Source: an uncultured Bacteroides sp.
GTDB taxonomy: Bacteria > Bacteroidota > Bacteroidia > Cytophagales > Cyclobacteriaceae
Assembly (NCBI GenBank): GCA_902168185.1
Contig: CABHOV010000041.1
Span: 62,001 to 126,000, forward strand
Direction of reading: 5' to 3'
DNA length: 64,000 nucleotides
This document shows, one piece after another, positions 35,134-43,365 of this stretch. The position numbers were made by a program, and so were the translations under genes. Position 1 is the stretch's first letter; every line of letters starts with the position of its first letter. A model generated the notes under the pieces. The model did not search any database. It had not been told where the DNA came from and worked only from the letters and a program-made list of their open reading frames with translations.

Positions 35134-36303
35134 CTACTTTAAAATGGTGCGAGAAATAACAAGTTTTTGTATCTCAGACGTACCTTCTCCAATGGTGCAA
35201 AGTTTTGCATCACGATAAAATTTCTCCACAGGGAAGTCTTTTGTGTAGCCATAACCACCAAAAATTTGTACTGCATCATTGGCAACTTCAACCGCCACTT
35301 CCGATGCAAAAAGCTTCGCCATAGCCGACTCCCTCGTAACACTCTCTCCTTTATTTTTTAAATTTCCTGCTCTGAATGTCAGTAGTTTAGCGGCTTCTAT
35401 TTTGGTAGCCATGTCAGCAAGTTTGAAGGAAATGCCCTGAAAACTTGAGATTGGCTGGTTGAATTGATGGCGTTCCTGTGAATACTTCAATGCAGCGTCA
35501 AATGCTCCCAGCGCAATGCCAAGGCTAAGTGCAGCAATGGAAATTCTACCACCATCCAACACTTTTAACGCCTGAACAAACCCGTCCCCCTCTTTTCCAA
35601 TAATCTGCGATTTATGAACACGGCAATCACTGAAAATTAATTCGGCCGTTTCAGAAGCTCGCATGCCGAGCTTATTTTCCTTTTTGCCTGCAGTAAATCC
35701 TGGTGTTCCCTTATCAATTAAAAAGGCCGTCATTCCGTGAGAATCTCCCACCTCACCGGTCCTGACAATCACAACGACAGCATCTCCGGACTTACCATGG
35801 GTGATAAAATTCTTGGCACCATTGATAATATAGTGGTCACCGTCCTTGATGGCAACCGTTCTCATGTTACCTGCATCGGAACCGGTATTGGGTTCAGTAA
35901 GCCCCCAGGCACCTATAAATTCGCCTGAAGCCAACTTGGGTAAATATTTTTTCTTCTGTTCCGCGGACCCAAAAAGTAAAACATGGTTTGTGCAAAGTGA
36001 GTTGTGTGCGGCCATCGATAAACCAATTGAGCCGTCTAATCTTGAAAGCTCAACAATAGCGGTAATGTATTCCAAGTATCCGAAACCGGCTCCTCCAAAT
36101 TCTTCCGGCACTAATACCCCCATTAGTCCCAGTCCCCCCATCTTCTTAAATAATTGCACAGGAAATTCCTGACTCTCATCCCAAGTCATTATGTTAGGTC
36201 TGATCTCTTTATTCCCAAAGTCGCGGACCATTTGAGAAATCATCCTTTGATTTTCAGTTTCATCAAAACTTATCGATTCGAGTTTGTCGGTTATAACTTC
36301 CAT
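35134..36303 (-). CDS. acyl-CoA dehydrogenase (389 aa)
   Basis: FAD-dependent enzyme making the trans-2-enoyl-CoA double bond in beta-oxidation or branched-chain amino acid breakdown. [16 protein letters not shown], the central [17 protein letters not shown] and the C-terminal [21 protein letters not shown] and IGEGTSEIQ are standard, and the FAD- and CoA-binding parts are intact. The start is the ATG at 36301-36303. A longer frame adds 32 non-family residues that cross the promoter. Substrate chain length cannot be read directly; the sequence resembles short-chain and butyryl-CoA types. No electron-transfer genes are nearby. Confidence 0.92.
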   Translation of the reverse strand: MEVITDKLESISFDETENQRMISQMVRDFGNKEIRPNIMTWDESQEFPVQLFKKMGGLGLMGVLVPEEFGGAGFGYLEYITAIVELSRLDGSIGLSMAAHNSLCTNHVLLFGSAEQKKKYLPKLASGEFIGAWGLTEPNTGSDAGNMRTVAIKDGDHYIINGAKNFITHGKSGDAVVVIVRTGEVGDSHGMTAFLIDKGTPGFTAGKKENKLGMRASETAELIFSDCRVHKSQIIGKEGDGFVQALKVLDGGRISIAALSLGIALGAFDAALKYSQERHQFNQPISSFQGISFKLADMATKIEAAKLLTFRAGNLKNKGESVTRESAMAKLFASEVAVEVANDAVQIFGGYGYTKDFPVEKFYRDAKLCTIGEGTSEIQKLVISRTILK

Positions 36304-36333
36304 AAGAAATAGAGAATGTTGTATTGAAAACGT

Positions 36334-36363
36334 TAAAGTTATGTTTTCTCTAGAGAATAACAA
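36334..36363 (-). promoter_or_regulatory. promoter of the acyl-CoA dehydrogenase gene with internal palindrome
   Basis: On the minus strand TTG (36363-36361) is followed after 19 bp by TAACTTTA (36341-36334), one base off the consensus. A perfect 12-bp palindrome TTCTCTAGAGAA (36346-36357) sits exactly between the two elements, where a repressor would block RNA polymerase. Confidence 0.5.
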
Positions 36364-36477
36364 ACGAATGTTAGGTTGTAATATAAATATGCTTAACATT
36401 TAGGCTTTGTTTATAGCAAACACTTCCTAAAATGTGGTCAAAAGTTTTAATTTCGCAGGTTCAAAAACCCATTATCC

Positions 36478-37791
36478 ATGAAAATAGCTGTAGTTGGCAC
36501 AGGTTACGTTGGTCTCGTAACCGGAACCTGTTTTGCTGAAACCGGAAACACTGTGACCTGTGTAGACATCGATCAAGAAAAGGTCAAGAAACTTCAAAAC
36601 GGAAAAATCACTATTTACGAACCCGGCCTCGAGCAACTTTTCGAACGGAACATTAAACAGGAGAGACTTTTCTTTACAACAGATCTTGCGGAAGGAATTA
36701 AGGATGCTAAAATCATTTTCTTAGCGCTTCCTACACCTCCAGGTGAAGATGGCTCTGCCGATTTAAAGTACATTCTTAAGGTGGCGTCTGATCTTGGTCC
36801 AATCCTGTCGGATTATACGGTGATCATCGACAAGAGTACTGTGCCAGTAGGAACGGCAGATAAAGTAAGAGACAGAATTGCTGCGAATGCCAAGGTTGAA
36901 TTTGATGTGGTTTCTAACCCAGAATTCTTAAGAGAAGGTGTAGCAGTGGAGGACTTTATGAAACCGGACCGTGTTGTTATTGGTACAACTTCACCACGGG
37001 CAAGAAAAATTATGGAAGCTCTGTATGCACCATATGTTCGCCAGGGTAATCCTATCATTTTTATGGATGAGCGTTCTGCTGAGCTTACCAAGTATGCAGC
37101 GAATTCGTTTCTGGCAACCAAGATTACCTTCATGAATGAGATTGCTAACCTATGTGAACTTGTAGGTGCAGATGTTGACTCCGTACGCAGAGGTGTGGGT
37201 ACAGATAGTCGAATCGGAAAAAGATTTTTATTCCCGGGTATAGGCTATGGCGGAAGTTGCTTCCCTAAAGACGTTCAGGCATTGGCAAAATCGGCTTCCG
37301 ATGTGAAGTATGATTTCAGAATCCTGAATGCTGTAATGGATGTGAACGAAGATCAAAAGACAAGATTGATTGAAAGAATTAAGACTCATTTCAAGGGCAA
37401 TCTAAAAGGAAAGACTATAGCTTTCTGGGGACTTTCTTTCAAACCTCATACAGATGATATTCGCGAGGCTCCATCTCTTTATAATATCGAAGCATTATTA
37501 AGTGAAGGTGTAACAATTCGTGCTCACGATCCAGAAGCTATAGAAAATGTGAAGCGGATTGTAGGCGATAAAATTGGATACTTTGATACTCCTTATGATG
37601 CAGCAGAAGGTGCGGACGCTATCTTCATTGCAACAGAGTGGCCAGAGTTCCGCACACCTGATTTTGAAAAACTTTCAGGCCTTTTAAAAAGTAAAGTAAT
37701 TTTTGACGGTAGAAATCTTTATGACCTTTCGAATATGAAAGAACTTGGATATACATACTTCAGCATTGGAAGAGAGGTGATCAATGGCTAA
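36478..37791 (+). CDS. ugd: UDP-glucose 6-dehydrogenase (437 aa)
   Basis: The enzyme oxidises UDP-glucose to UDP-glucuronate with two NAD. The N-terminal Rossmann motif [10 protein letters not shown], the catalytic Cys in [10 protein letters not shown] and the C-terminal [17 protein letters not shown] are all present. The length is typical. The stop overlaps the start of the next gene by 8 bp. That gene decarboxylates its product, so the pair makes UDP-xylose. Confidence 0.97.
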   Translation: MKIAVVGTGYVGLVTGTCFAETGNTVTCVDIDQEKVKKLQNGKITIYEPGLEQLFERNIKQERLFFTTDLAEGIKDAKIIFLALPTPPGEDGSADLKYILKVASDLGPILSDYTVIIDKSTVPVGTADKVRDRIAANAKVEFDVVSNPEFLREGVAVEDFMKPDRVVIGTTSPRARKIMEALYAPYVRQGNPIIFMDERSAELTKYAANSFLATKITFMNEIANLCELVGADVDSVRRGVGTDSRIGKRFLFPGIGYGGSCFPKDVQALAKSASDVKYDFRILNAVMDVNEDQKTRLIERIKTHFKGNLKGKTIAFWGLSFKPHTDDIREAPSLYNIEALLSEGVTIRAHDPEAIENVKRIVGDKIGYFDTPYDAAEGADAIFIATEWPEFRTPDFEKLSGLLKSKVIFDGRNLYDLSNMKELGYTYFSIGREVING

Positions 37792-38773
37792 GGAAAGAGT
37801 TTTAATCACAGGAGGAGCTGGATTTCTCGGCTCCCATTTATGCGATCGCTTCCTTAAAGAAGGATATAGTGTTATAGCAATGGACAACCTTATCACAGGT
37901 GACCTGCGTAACATCGAGCATCTCTTTAAACATGCTGATTTCGAATTCTATCATCATGATGTTTCTTCTTTTGTACATGTTCCAGGTGATCTGAAATATA
38001 TACTTCATTTTGCATCTCCGGCAAGTCCAATTGATTACTTGAAGATTCCTATTCAGACATTGAAAGTTGGATCGTTGGGTACACACAACTTGCTTGGTTT
38101 AGCACGTGTTAAGAAAGCGAGAATTCTTGTTGCTTCAACTTCTGAAATTTATGGTGATCCGCTTATTCACCCTCAAGTGGAAGAATACTATGGTAACGTA
38201 AATCCTATAGGCCCTCGCGGAGTATATGACGAAGCCAAGCGTTTTCAGGAAGCTATTACCATGGCATACCATACTTACCATGGACTTGAAACACGAATCA
38301 TAAGGATATTCAATACATATGGACCTAGAATGCGCCTGAATGACGGACGCGTATTACCTGCTTTCATCGGTCAGGCTTTACGCGGCGAAGACCTCACTGT
38401 ATTTGGTGATGGTTCTCAGACACGCTCGTTCTGCTATGTAGACGATCAGGTTGAGGGTATATTCCGATTGTTAATGTCAGACTATCACTTACCTGTAAAC
38501 ATTGGGAATCCGGATGAGATCACGATTGGAGATTTCGCGGAAGAGATTGTAAAGCTCACGGGCACAAAGCAGAAAGTAGTTTATAAACCACTTCCTCAAG
38601 ATGATCCGAAACAGCGACAACCCAACACAACCAAGGCTAAAGAAATTCTTGGTTGGGAAGCAAAGGTCTCTCGCTCAGAAGGATTGAAAATTACGTATGA
38701 GTACTTTAAGTCATTGCCACAAGAAGTACTATACCAACGTGATCATAAAAATTTCGAAAAATTCATCCGCTAA
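37784..38773 (+). CDS. UDP-glucuronate decarboxylase (UDP-xylose synthase, 329 aa)
   Basis: A short-chain dehydrogenase/reductase of the extended type. [10 protein letters not shown] binds [11 protein letters not shown] carries the Ser/Thr-Glu pair typical of UXS, and YDEAKRFQE contains the YxxxK catalytic pair. [15 protein letters not shown] and [12 protein letters not shown] are diagnostic for UXS rather than plain 4-epimerases. It converts UDP-glucuronate to UDP-xylose. The 8-bp overlap with ugd and the 11-bp gap to rfbB point to one transcript for nucleotide-sugar synthesis. Confidence 0.92.
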   Translation: MAKERVLITGGAGFLGSHLCDRFLKEGYSVIAMDNLITGDLRNIEHLFKHADFEFYHHDVSSFVHVPGDLKYILHFASPASPIDYLKIPIQTLKVGSLGTHNLLGLARVKKARILVASTSEIYGDPLIHPQVEEYYGNVNPIGPRGVYDEAKRFQEAITMAYHTYHGLETRIIRIFNTYGPRMRLNDGRVLPAFIGQALRGEDLTVFGDGSQTRSFCYVDDQVEGIFRLLMSDYHLPVNIGNPDEITIGDFAEEIVKLTGTKQKVVYKPLPQDDPKQRQPNTTKAKEILGWEAKVSRSEGLKITYEYFKSLPQEVLYQRDHKNFEKFIR

Positions 38774-38784
38774 AATCTTTCCAG

Positions 38785-39843
38785 ATGTCAGTGAGAAAAA
38801 TACTTATAACAGGAGGAGCCGGTTTTATCGGTTCACATGTAGTCAGATTATTTGCAAATAAATATCCGACTTACACGATCGTTAATCTGGACAAGCTCAC
38901 CTATGCAGGTAATCTTGAAAATCTGAAAGACGTTGAGAAAAAATCAAACTATCATTTTGAGCGTGGAGATATACTCGACATAGAGTTCTTGAATAGTGTA
39001 TTCAAGAAACATGAGATAGATGGAGTTATACATCTTGCTGCAGAATCGCATGTAGATCGTTCTCTTCATAATCCGGCAGAGTTTGCAAATACGAACATCA
39101 TCGGAACGCTGAATCTGCTGTGTGCAGCTCAAGCCGCATGGAATGGTCAATTCGAAAACAAACGCTTCTATCACATCTCTACAGATGAAGTATATGGTTC
39201 CGCTGAACATGGTGGATTCTTCACTGAAGAAACTCCAATTGATCCGCGGTCACCGTACTCAGCATCTAAAGCCAGTAGCGATCACTTCGTGAGTGCCTAT
39301 AACAACAGCTTTGGTCTGCCTACATTAATCAGCCGTTGCTCGAATAATTACGGTCCTTTCCATTTTCCTGAAAAGCTGATTCCTTTGATGATCAACAACA
39401 TCATCAATAGCAAGCCGCTGCCGGTGTATGGCAAAGGTGAAAACATTCGTGACTGGTTGTTTGTTGAAGATCACGCACGTGCTATAGATGCTATTTTCCA
39501 TAAGGGAAAAGTTGGAGAAGTATATAATATAGGTGGTAATAATGAGTGGAAAAACATCGACCTGGTAAACTTGCTTTGCCACATCATGGATAAAAAACTC
39601 AATCGCCGTGAAGGTACTTCTGCTGGTCTCATAACACACGTAAAAGACAGACCTGGTCATGATCTGCGATACGCTATAGATGCATCTAAACTGATCAGCG
39701 AAACAGGATGGCGCCCGGAAGTAACGTTCGAGATTGGATTGGAGAAAACCGTTGATTGGTATTTGGCAAACACTACGTGGTTGAATAATGTAACATCGGG
39801 TGAGTATCTCAAGTACTACACCAACATGTATCAAGAGAGATAA
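38785..39843 (+). CDS. rfbB: dTDP-glucose 4,6-dehydratase (352 aa)
   Basis: The enzyme converts dTDP-glucose to dTDP-4-keto-6-deoxyglucose. GGAGFIGSHV binds NAD, STDEVYGS supplies the Thr-Asp-Glu catalytic residues, and YSASKASSDHFV holds YxxxK. The C-terminal VKDRPGHDLRYAIDASK is a hallmark. It is followed by an 85-bp gap with a strong hairpin before rfbA. No rfbC or rfbD is in the window. Confidence 0.96.
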   Translation: MSVRKILITGGAGFIGSHVVRLFANKYPTYTIVNLDKLTYAGNLENLKDVEKKSNYHFERGDILDIEFLNSVFKKHEIDGVIHLAAESHVDRSLHNPAEFANTNIIGTLNLLCAAQAAWNGQFENKRFYHISTDEVYGSAEHGGFFTEETPIDPRSPYSASKASSDHFVSAYNNSFGLPTLISRCSNNYGPFHFPEKLIPLMINNIINSKPLPVYGKGENIRDWLFVEDHARAIDAIFHKGKVGEVYNIGGNNEWKNIDLVNLLCHIMDKKLNRREGTSAGLITHVKDRPGHDLRYAIDASKLISETGWRPEVTFEIGLEKTVDWYLANTTWLNNVTSGEYLKYYTNMYQER

Positions 39844-39858
39844 TTAATGTATTGACTG

Positions 39859-39902
39859 TTCATATTGTTATGTGCTGATAACATGGCGCATAACAATATG
39901 AA
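39859..39902. repeat. long hairpin between rfbB and rfbA
   Basis: A perfect 14-bp stem (TTCATATTGTTATG at 39859-39872 and CATAACAATATGAA at 39889-39902) is extended by three inner pairs around a 10-nt loop. There is no U-run after it. It could be an attenuator, an RNA-processing or stability element, or a protein-binding site that separates expression of rfbB and rfbA. Confidence 0.7.
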
Positions 39903-39928
39903 TCTATCAACTATAAAAACACTCAACA

Positions 39929-40795
39929 ATGAAAGGTATTATTTTAGCAGGAGGCTCAGGTACGCGCTTGTATCCGTTAACCATTGCTGTCAGTAAGCAA
40001 CTCATGCCGTTGTACGATAAGCCGATGATCTACTATCCGTTATCAGTTCTGATGATGGCTGGGATCCGGGAAATTTTGATAATCGCTACTCCGCATGATA
40101 TGCCGATGTTTCAGAAATTATTAGGCGATGGTAAGAACCTGGGATGTTCATTCAGTTATGAAATTCAACCACGGCCCGAAGGTTTAGCGCAAGCATTTAT
40201 CATCGGTGAAAAATTTGTTGGTAACGACAAAGTTGCCCTTATTCTCGGCGATAATATATTCTACGGATCAGGCATGCAAAAACTATTGCAATCCAACAGT
40301 GACCCTGATGGAGGCGTTGTATTTGCATATCACGTTACAGATCCAGAGCGTTATGGCGTGGTGGAATTTGACGCTAATAAGAAAGCAATTTCCATAGAGG
40401 AGAAACCAGCGAATCCGAAATCGAATTATGCTGTTCCAGGACTATATTTCTACGATAATGAGGTTGTAAAAATCTCCAAGGAACTTAAGCCTAGTCCGCG
40501 TGGCGAACTTGAGATCACCGATGTGAACAATGTTTATCTCAAGCGAGGAAAACTTACAGTAGCACCGATGAGTCGCGGTACAGCCTGGTTGGATACAGGC
40601 ACTTTTGATTCACTCATGCAGGCGTCTAATTTTGTTCAGACCATTGAGCAACGTCAGGGATTAAAAATTGGATGTATAGAAGAAGTGGCATACCGCCAAG
40701 GCTTCATTACAAAAGATCAATTGCTGACCATCGCAAAACCATTGGAAAAAAGCGGCTACGGTACATATCTGAAAAACCTGCCAGAGTATATCTGA
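39929..40795 (+). CDS. rfbA: glucose-1-phosphate thymidylyltransferase (288 aa)
   Basis: The enzyme joins dTTP and glucose 1-phosphate to make dTDP-glucose, the substrate of RfbB. The N-terminal [11 protein letters not shown] is the nucleotidyltransferase signature, and [30 protein letters not shown] and [10 protein letters not shown] are typical RfbA motifs. The length is normal. It lies downstream of rfbB, opposite to pathway order, with a hairpin between, and 7 bp ahead of the HD-domain gene. Confidence 0.97.
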   Translation: MKGIILAGGSGTRLYPLTIAVSKQLMPLYDKPMIYYPLSVLMMAGIREILIIATPHDMPMFQKLLGDGKNLGCSFSYEIQPRPEGLAQAFIIGEKFVGNDKVALILGDNIFYGSGMQKLLQSNSDPDGGVVFAYHVTDPERYGVVEFDANKKAISIEEKPANPKSNYAVPGLYFYDNEVVKISKELKPSPRGELEITDVNNVYLKRGKLTVAPMSRGTAWLDTGTFDSLMQASNFVQTIEQRQGLKIGCIEEVAYRQGFITKDQLLTIAKPLEKSGYGTYLKNLPEYI

Positions 40796-40802
40796 TATAC
40801 TT

Positions 40803-41414
40803 ATGTTTTCAGAAGAATTTTCCAAAGCTATATCGCACTACAATGATGGTGCGACAAGTAAACTTTGGAGTGAGATTGAAAAGCAATACTCTTCAACCAG
40901 GAGATATTACCATAATCAAACTCACCTTGAAAATCTTTTGAAAGAGCTTTTGCCCGTGAAAGAGCTAATTACAAACTGGGATTGCATAGTCTTCTCGATT
41001 GCTTATCACGATATTGTTTACAATACGTTCAGAAAGGACAACGAAGAAAAAAGTGCATCACTCGCTGAGAAGAGACTTTCCGGAATTAATTTTCCGGCAG
41101 ATGGTATAAGGATTTGTGTTGAACAAATTCTTGCCACGAAAAGTCATACGGTCAGCAAGAATCCTGACACTAATCTTTTCACGGATGCAGATCTTTCTAT
41201 TCTTGGATCGGATTGGAGTATATATCTTGAGTATACTATGAATATTCGAAAAGAATATTCCTTTTATCCCGACTTGGTTTACAGGCCCGGGAGAAAAAAA
41301 GTACTGGAACATTTTCTGTCGATGGACAGAATTTTTAAAACCGATGAATTCTCCGGTCGATATGAAAATAAGGCGAGAGAGAATCTTTTTAGAGAACGTG
41401 AAAGTCTTGGGTGA
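40803..41414 (+). CDS. predicted HD-superfamily phosphohydrolase (203 aa)
   Basis: RYYHNQTHLENLL, AYHDIVY (the HD motif) and TDADLSILGS (a later metal-binding Asp) are the signature of the small COG4339-type HD family. These are predicted metal-dependent hydrolases of nucleotides or phosphoesters, but no substrate is established. It begins 7 bp after rfbA, so it is co-transcribed with the nucleotide-sugar genes. A role in cleaning up a side product is only a guess. Confidence 0.8.
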   Translation: MFSEEFSKAISHYNDGATSKLWSEIEKQYSSTRRYYHNQTHLENLLKELLPVKELITNWDCIVFSIAYHDIVYNTFRKDNEEKSASLAEKRLSGINFPADGIRICVEQILATKSHTVSKNPDTNLFTDADLSILGSDWSIYLEYTMNIRKEYSFYPDLVYRPGRKKVLEHFLSMDRIFKTDEFSGRYENKARENLFRERESLG

Positions 41415-41423
41415 TCACAGGAT

Positions 41424-41454
41424 TTGACATTGAAGCAAAAAAGCTATACTTTTG
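41424..41454 (+). promoter_or_regulatory. promoter of the rimP-nusA-infB operon
   Basis: TTG at 41424-41426 is followed after 20 bp by TACTTTTG at 41447-41454, an exact Bacteroidota promoter. It gives a leader of about 60 nt that contains the hairpin at 41479-41498. Confidence 0.75.
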
Positions 41455-41478
41455 CCGAAGTTTCTTAGTATTCTTTTT

Positions 41479-41498
41479 GAGGGGACCACAGTCCCCTC
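41479..41498 (+). promoter_or_regulatory. leader hairpin (possible attenuator) before rimP
   Basis: GAGGGGAC (41479-41486) pairs with GTCCCCTC (41491-41498) around a CACA loop, and is followed by TTTGTTT and then a run of seven T. It lies between the promoter and the rimP start, where a terminator would act on the nusA operon leader. NusA itself stimulates pausing and termination, so feedback is plausible but inferred. Confidence 0.65.
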
Positions 41499-41519
41499 TT
41501 TGTTTATAGAGTTTTTTTA

Positions 41520-41984
41520 ATGGATATAGTAGCAGAGATAAGACGCATCGCTGAATCGGAATTAACTGACCAAAGCCAGTTTATAGTTGATGTTATTGTT
41601 TCCTCGAAACAAGGGCCTCGTAAGATCTTGGTACTTCTGGATAGTGACAACGGCATCAAAATAGATGAATGTGCAGATCTGAGCAGGGCTCTTTCTAATG
41701 TGCTTGATGAAGTAACATGGCTTGAAGACAGTTACCTGTTGGAAGTATCAACACCTGGTTTGGACCATCCGTTGAAATTAAAACGACAGTATCATAAGAA
41801 TATAGGACGCAGGCTAAAAGTGAAGGTCCTTGAGAAAATGGAAGAAGGGAAACTGATAGCTGTAGCGGATGAGATGATTACACTGGAACAAGAAATTGGC
41901 ACCGGTAAGAAGAAAGAAATAAAGACAATTGGAATCCCTTTTACAGACATAGAAAAAGCTTTTGTGTTAGTAAGTTTTAAATAA
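41520..41984 (+). CDS. rimP: ribosome maturation factor RimP (154 aa)
   Basis: RimP is needed for 30S subunit maturation. The N-terminal alpha/beta domain is followed by YLLEVSTPGLDHPL, the signature of the family, and a C-terminal SH3-like domain. The length is normal. It leads the classic rimP-nusA-infB order, 9 bp before nusA, behind a promoter and a leader hairpin. Confidence 0.95.
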   Translation: MDIVAEIRRIAESELTDQSQFIVDVIVSSKQGPRKILVLLDSDNGIKIDECADLSRALSNVLDEVTWLEDSYLLEVSTPGLDHPLKLKRQYHKNIGRRLKVKVLEKMEEGKLIAVADEMITLEQEIGTGKKKEIKTIGIPFTDIEKAFVLVSFK

Positions 41985-41993
41985 GACGAAACC

Positions 41994-43238
41994 ATGGATG
42001 CACATGAATTAATTCAGTCGTTTGCTGAATTTGCAAAACAGAAGAACATTGACCGGCCAACGATGATCCGGATACTGGAAGATGTGTTCAAGAACATGAT
42101 CCGTAAAAAGTATGAGTCTGATGAGAACTTCGACGTTATCATCAACGCAGACAAAGGCGATCTTGAAATATATCGCTTTCGCGAGATTGTAGACGATGAC
42201 TCGGAAGACATCTGGGATTTCGACAAAGTAAGTTTGTCGGAAGCACGTAAAATCCAACCGGATTTCGAAGTAGGAGAAGAGGTATCTGAGCAGATCTATA
42301 TTGAAGATTTCGGACGCAGAGCTGTAACAACAGCGCGCCAGACATTAATTCAAAAAGTGAAAGATCTGGAGAAGGATATTCTTTTTCAGAAGTATAAAGA
42401 TCTTGTTGGTGAAATAATAGCTGGTGAAGTATACCAGGTGTTAAGCAAAGAAGTTTTGCTGACAGATGGTGAAGGAAATGAAATTGCTGTACCACGGAAC
42501 GAACAAATTCAGAAGGATCGTTATCGCAAAGGAGAAAATGTTCGCGCGATTGTTCATAAAGTGGAAATGGTAAATGGCAATCCGAAAATTATTTTGTCAC
42601 GTACCTCTCCGGTATTCCTGGAAAGATTATTTGAACAGGAAGTTCCGGAAGTATATGATGGTCTTATCACTATTAAAAAAGTGGTACGTGAACCAGGTGA
42701 GCGTGCAAAGGTTGCTGTTGAATCATACGATGATCGCATCGATCCTGTAGGAGCATGCGTCGGTATGAAGGGTTCGCGCATACACGCTATTGTGCGTGAA
42801 CTGCAGAATGAAAATATTGACGTGATCAATTACACAGAGAACCTGGAACTATATATCCAGCGTGCACTGAGTCCTGCAAAAATATCATCTATCAAAGTTG
42901 ATAAAGATAATGGACGTGCATCGGTGTATTTGAAACCAGATCAGGTGTCACTTGCTATCGGAAAAGGTGGGTTGAATATTAAACTTGCCAGCCGCTTGGT
43001 GGGTTATGAAATAGATGTATTCCGCGAATTGGCTGAAGGTCAGGTAGAGGAAGATGTTGACCTGAGCGAATTCTCAGATGAGATTGAGAGCTGGGTAATT
43101 GACGAGTTAAATCGCATTGGTCTCGATACAGCAAAGAGTGTTCTGGCGCTTTCCAAAGATGAATTGGTAAGACGTACTGACCTCGAGGAAGAAACTGTAG
43201 AAGGTGTTTTGAACATCCTGAAAAAGGAGTTCGAATAA
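41994..43238 (+). CDS. nusA: transcription elongation/termination factor NusA (414 aa)
   Basis: An N-terminal RNA-polymerase-binding domain (about 1-130) is followed by an S1 domain (about 135-205), KH1 (with DRIDPVGACVGMKGSRI) and KH2 (with SLAIGKGGLNIKLASRL) domains, and a short acidic C-terminal helical region of Bacteroidota type. NusA modulates pausing, termination and antitermination. The order of domains is complete. Confidence 0.97.
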   Translation: MDAHELIQSFAEFAKQKNIDRPTMIRILEDVFKNMIRKKYESDENFDVIINADKGDLEIYRFREIVDDDSEDIWDFDKVSLSEARKIQPDFEVGEEVSEQIYIEDFGRRAVTTARQTLIQKVKDLEKDILFQKYKDLVGEIIAGEVYQVLSKEVLLTDGEGNEIAVPRNEQIQKDRYRKGENVRAIVHKVEMVNGNPKIILSRTSPVFLERLFEQEVPEVYDGLITIKKVVREPGERAKVAVESYDDRIDPVGACVGMKGSRIHAIVRELQNENIDVINYTENLELYIQRALSPAKISSIKVDKDNGRASVYLKPDQVSLAIGKGGLNIKLASRLVGYEIDVFRELAEGQVEEDVDLSEFSDEIESWVIDELNRIGLDTAKSVLALSKDELVRRTDLEEETVEGVLNILKKEFE

Positions 43239-43365
43239 GTCGTTTTGTAATTTGGGTTTATAACGAATCCTTAACAAGTGAGCGATGAACTGTGAACAAT
43301 AAGTTAAATTGCGCGACTACGAGCTTTTGAATTTTAAAGTCCTTAAAAAACAGGCATATTTGAAT

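Noticed and set aside
36478-40795. A complete dTDP-rhamnose operon
   Set aside because: Only rfbB and rfbA are present; rfbC and rfbD are not in the window.
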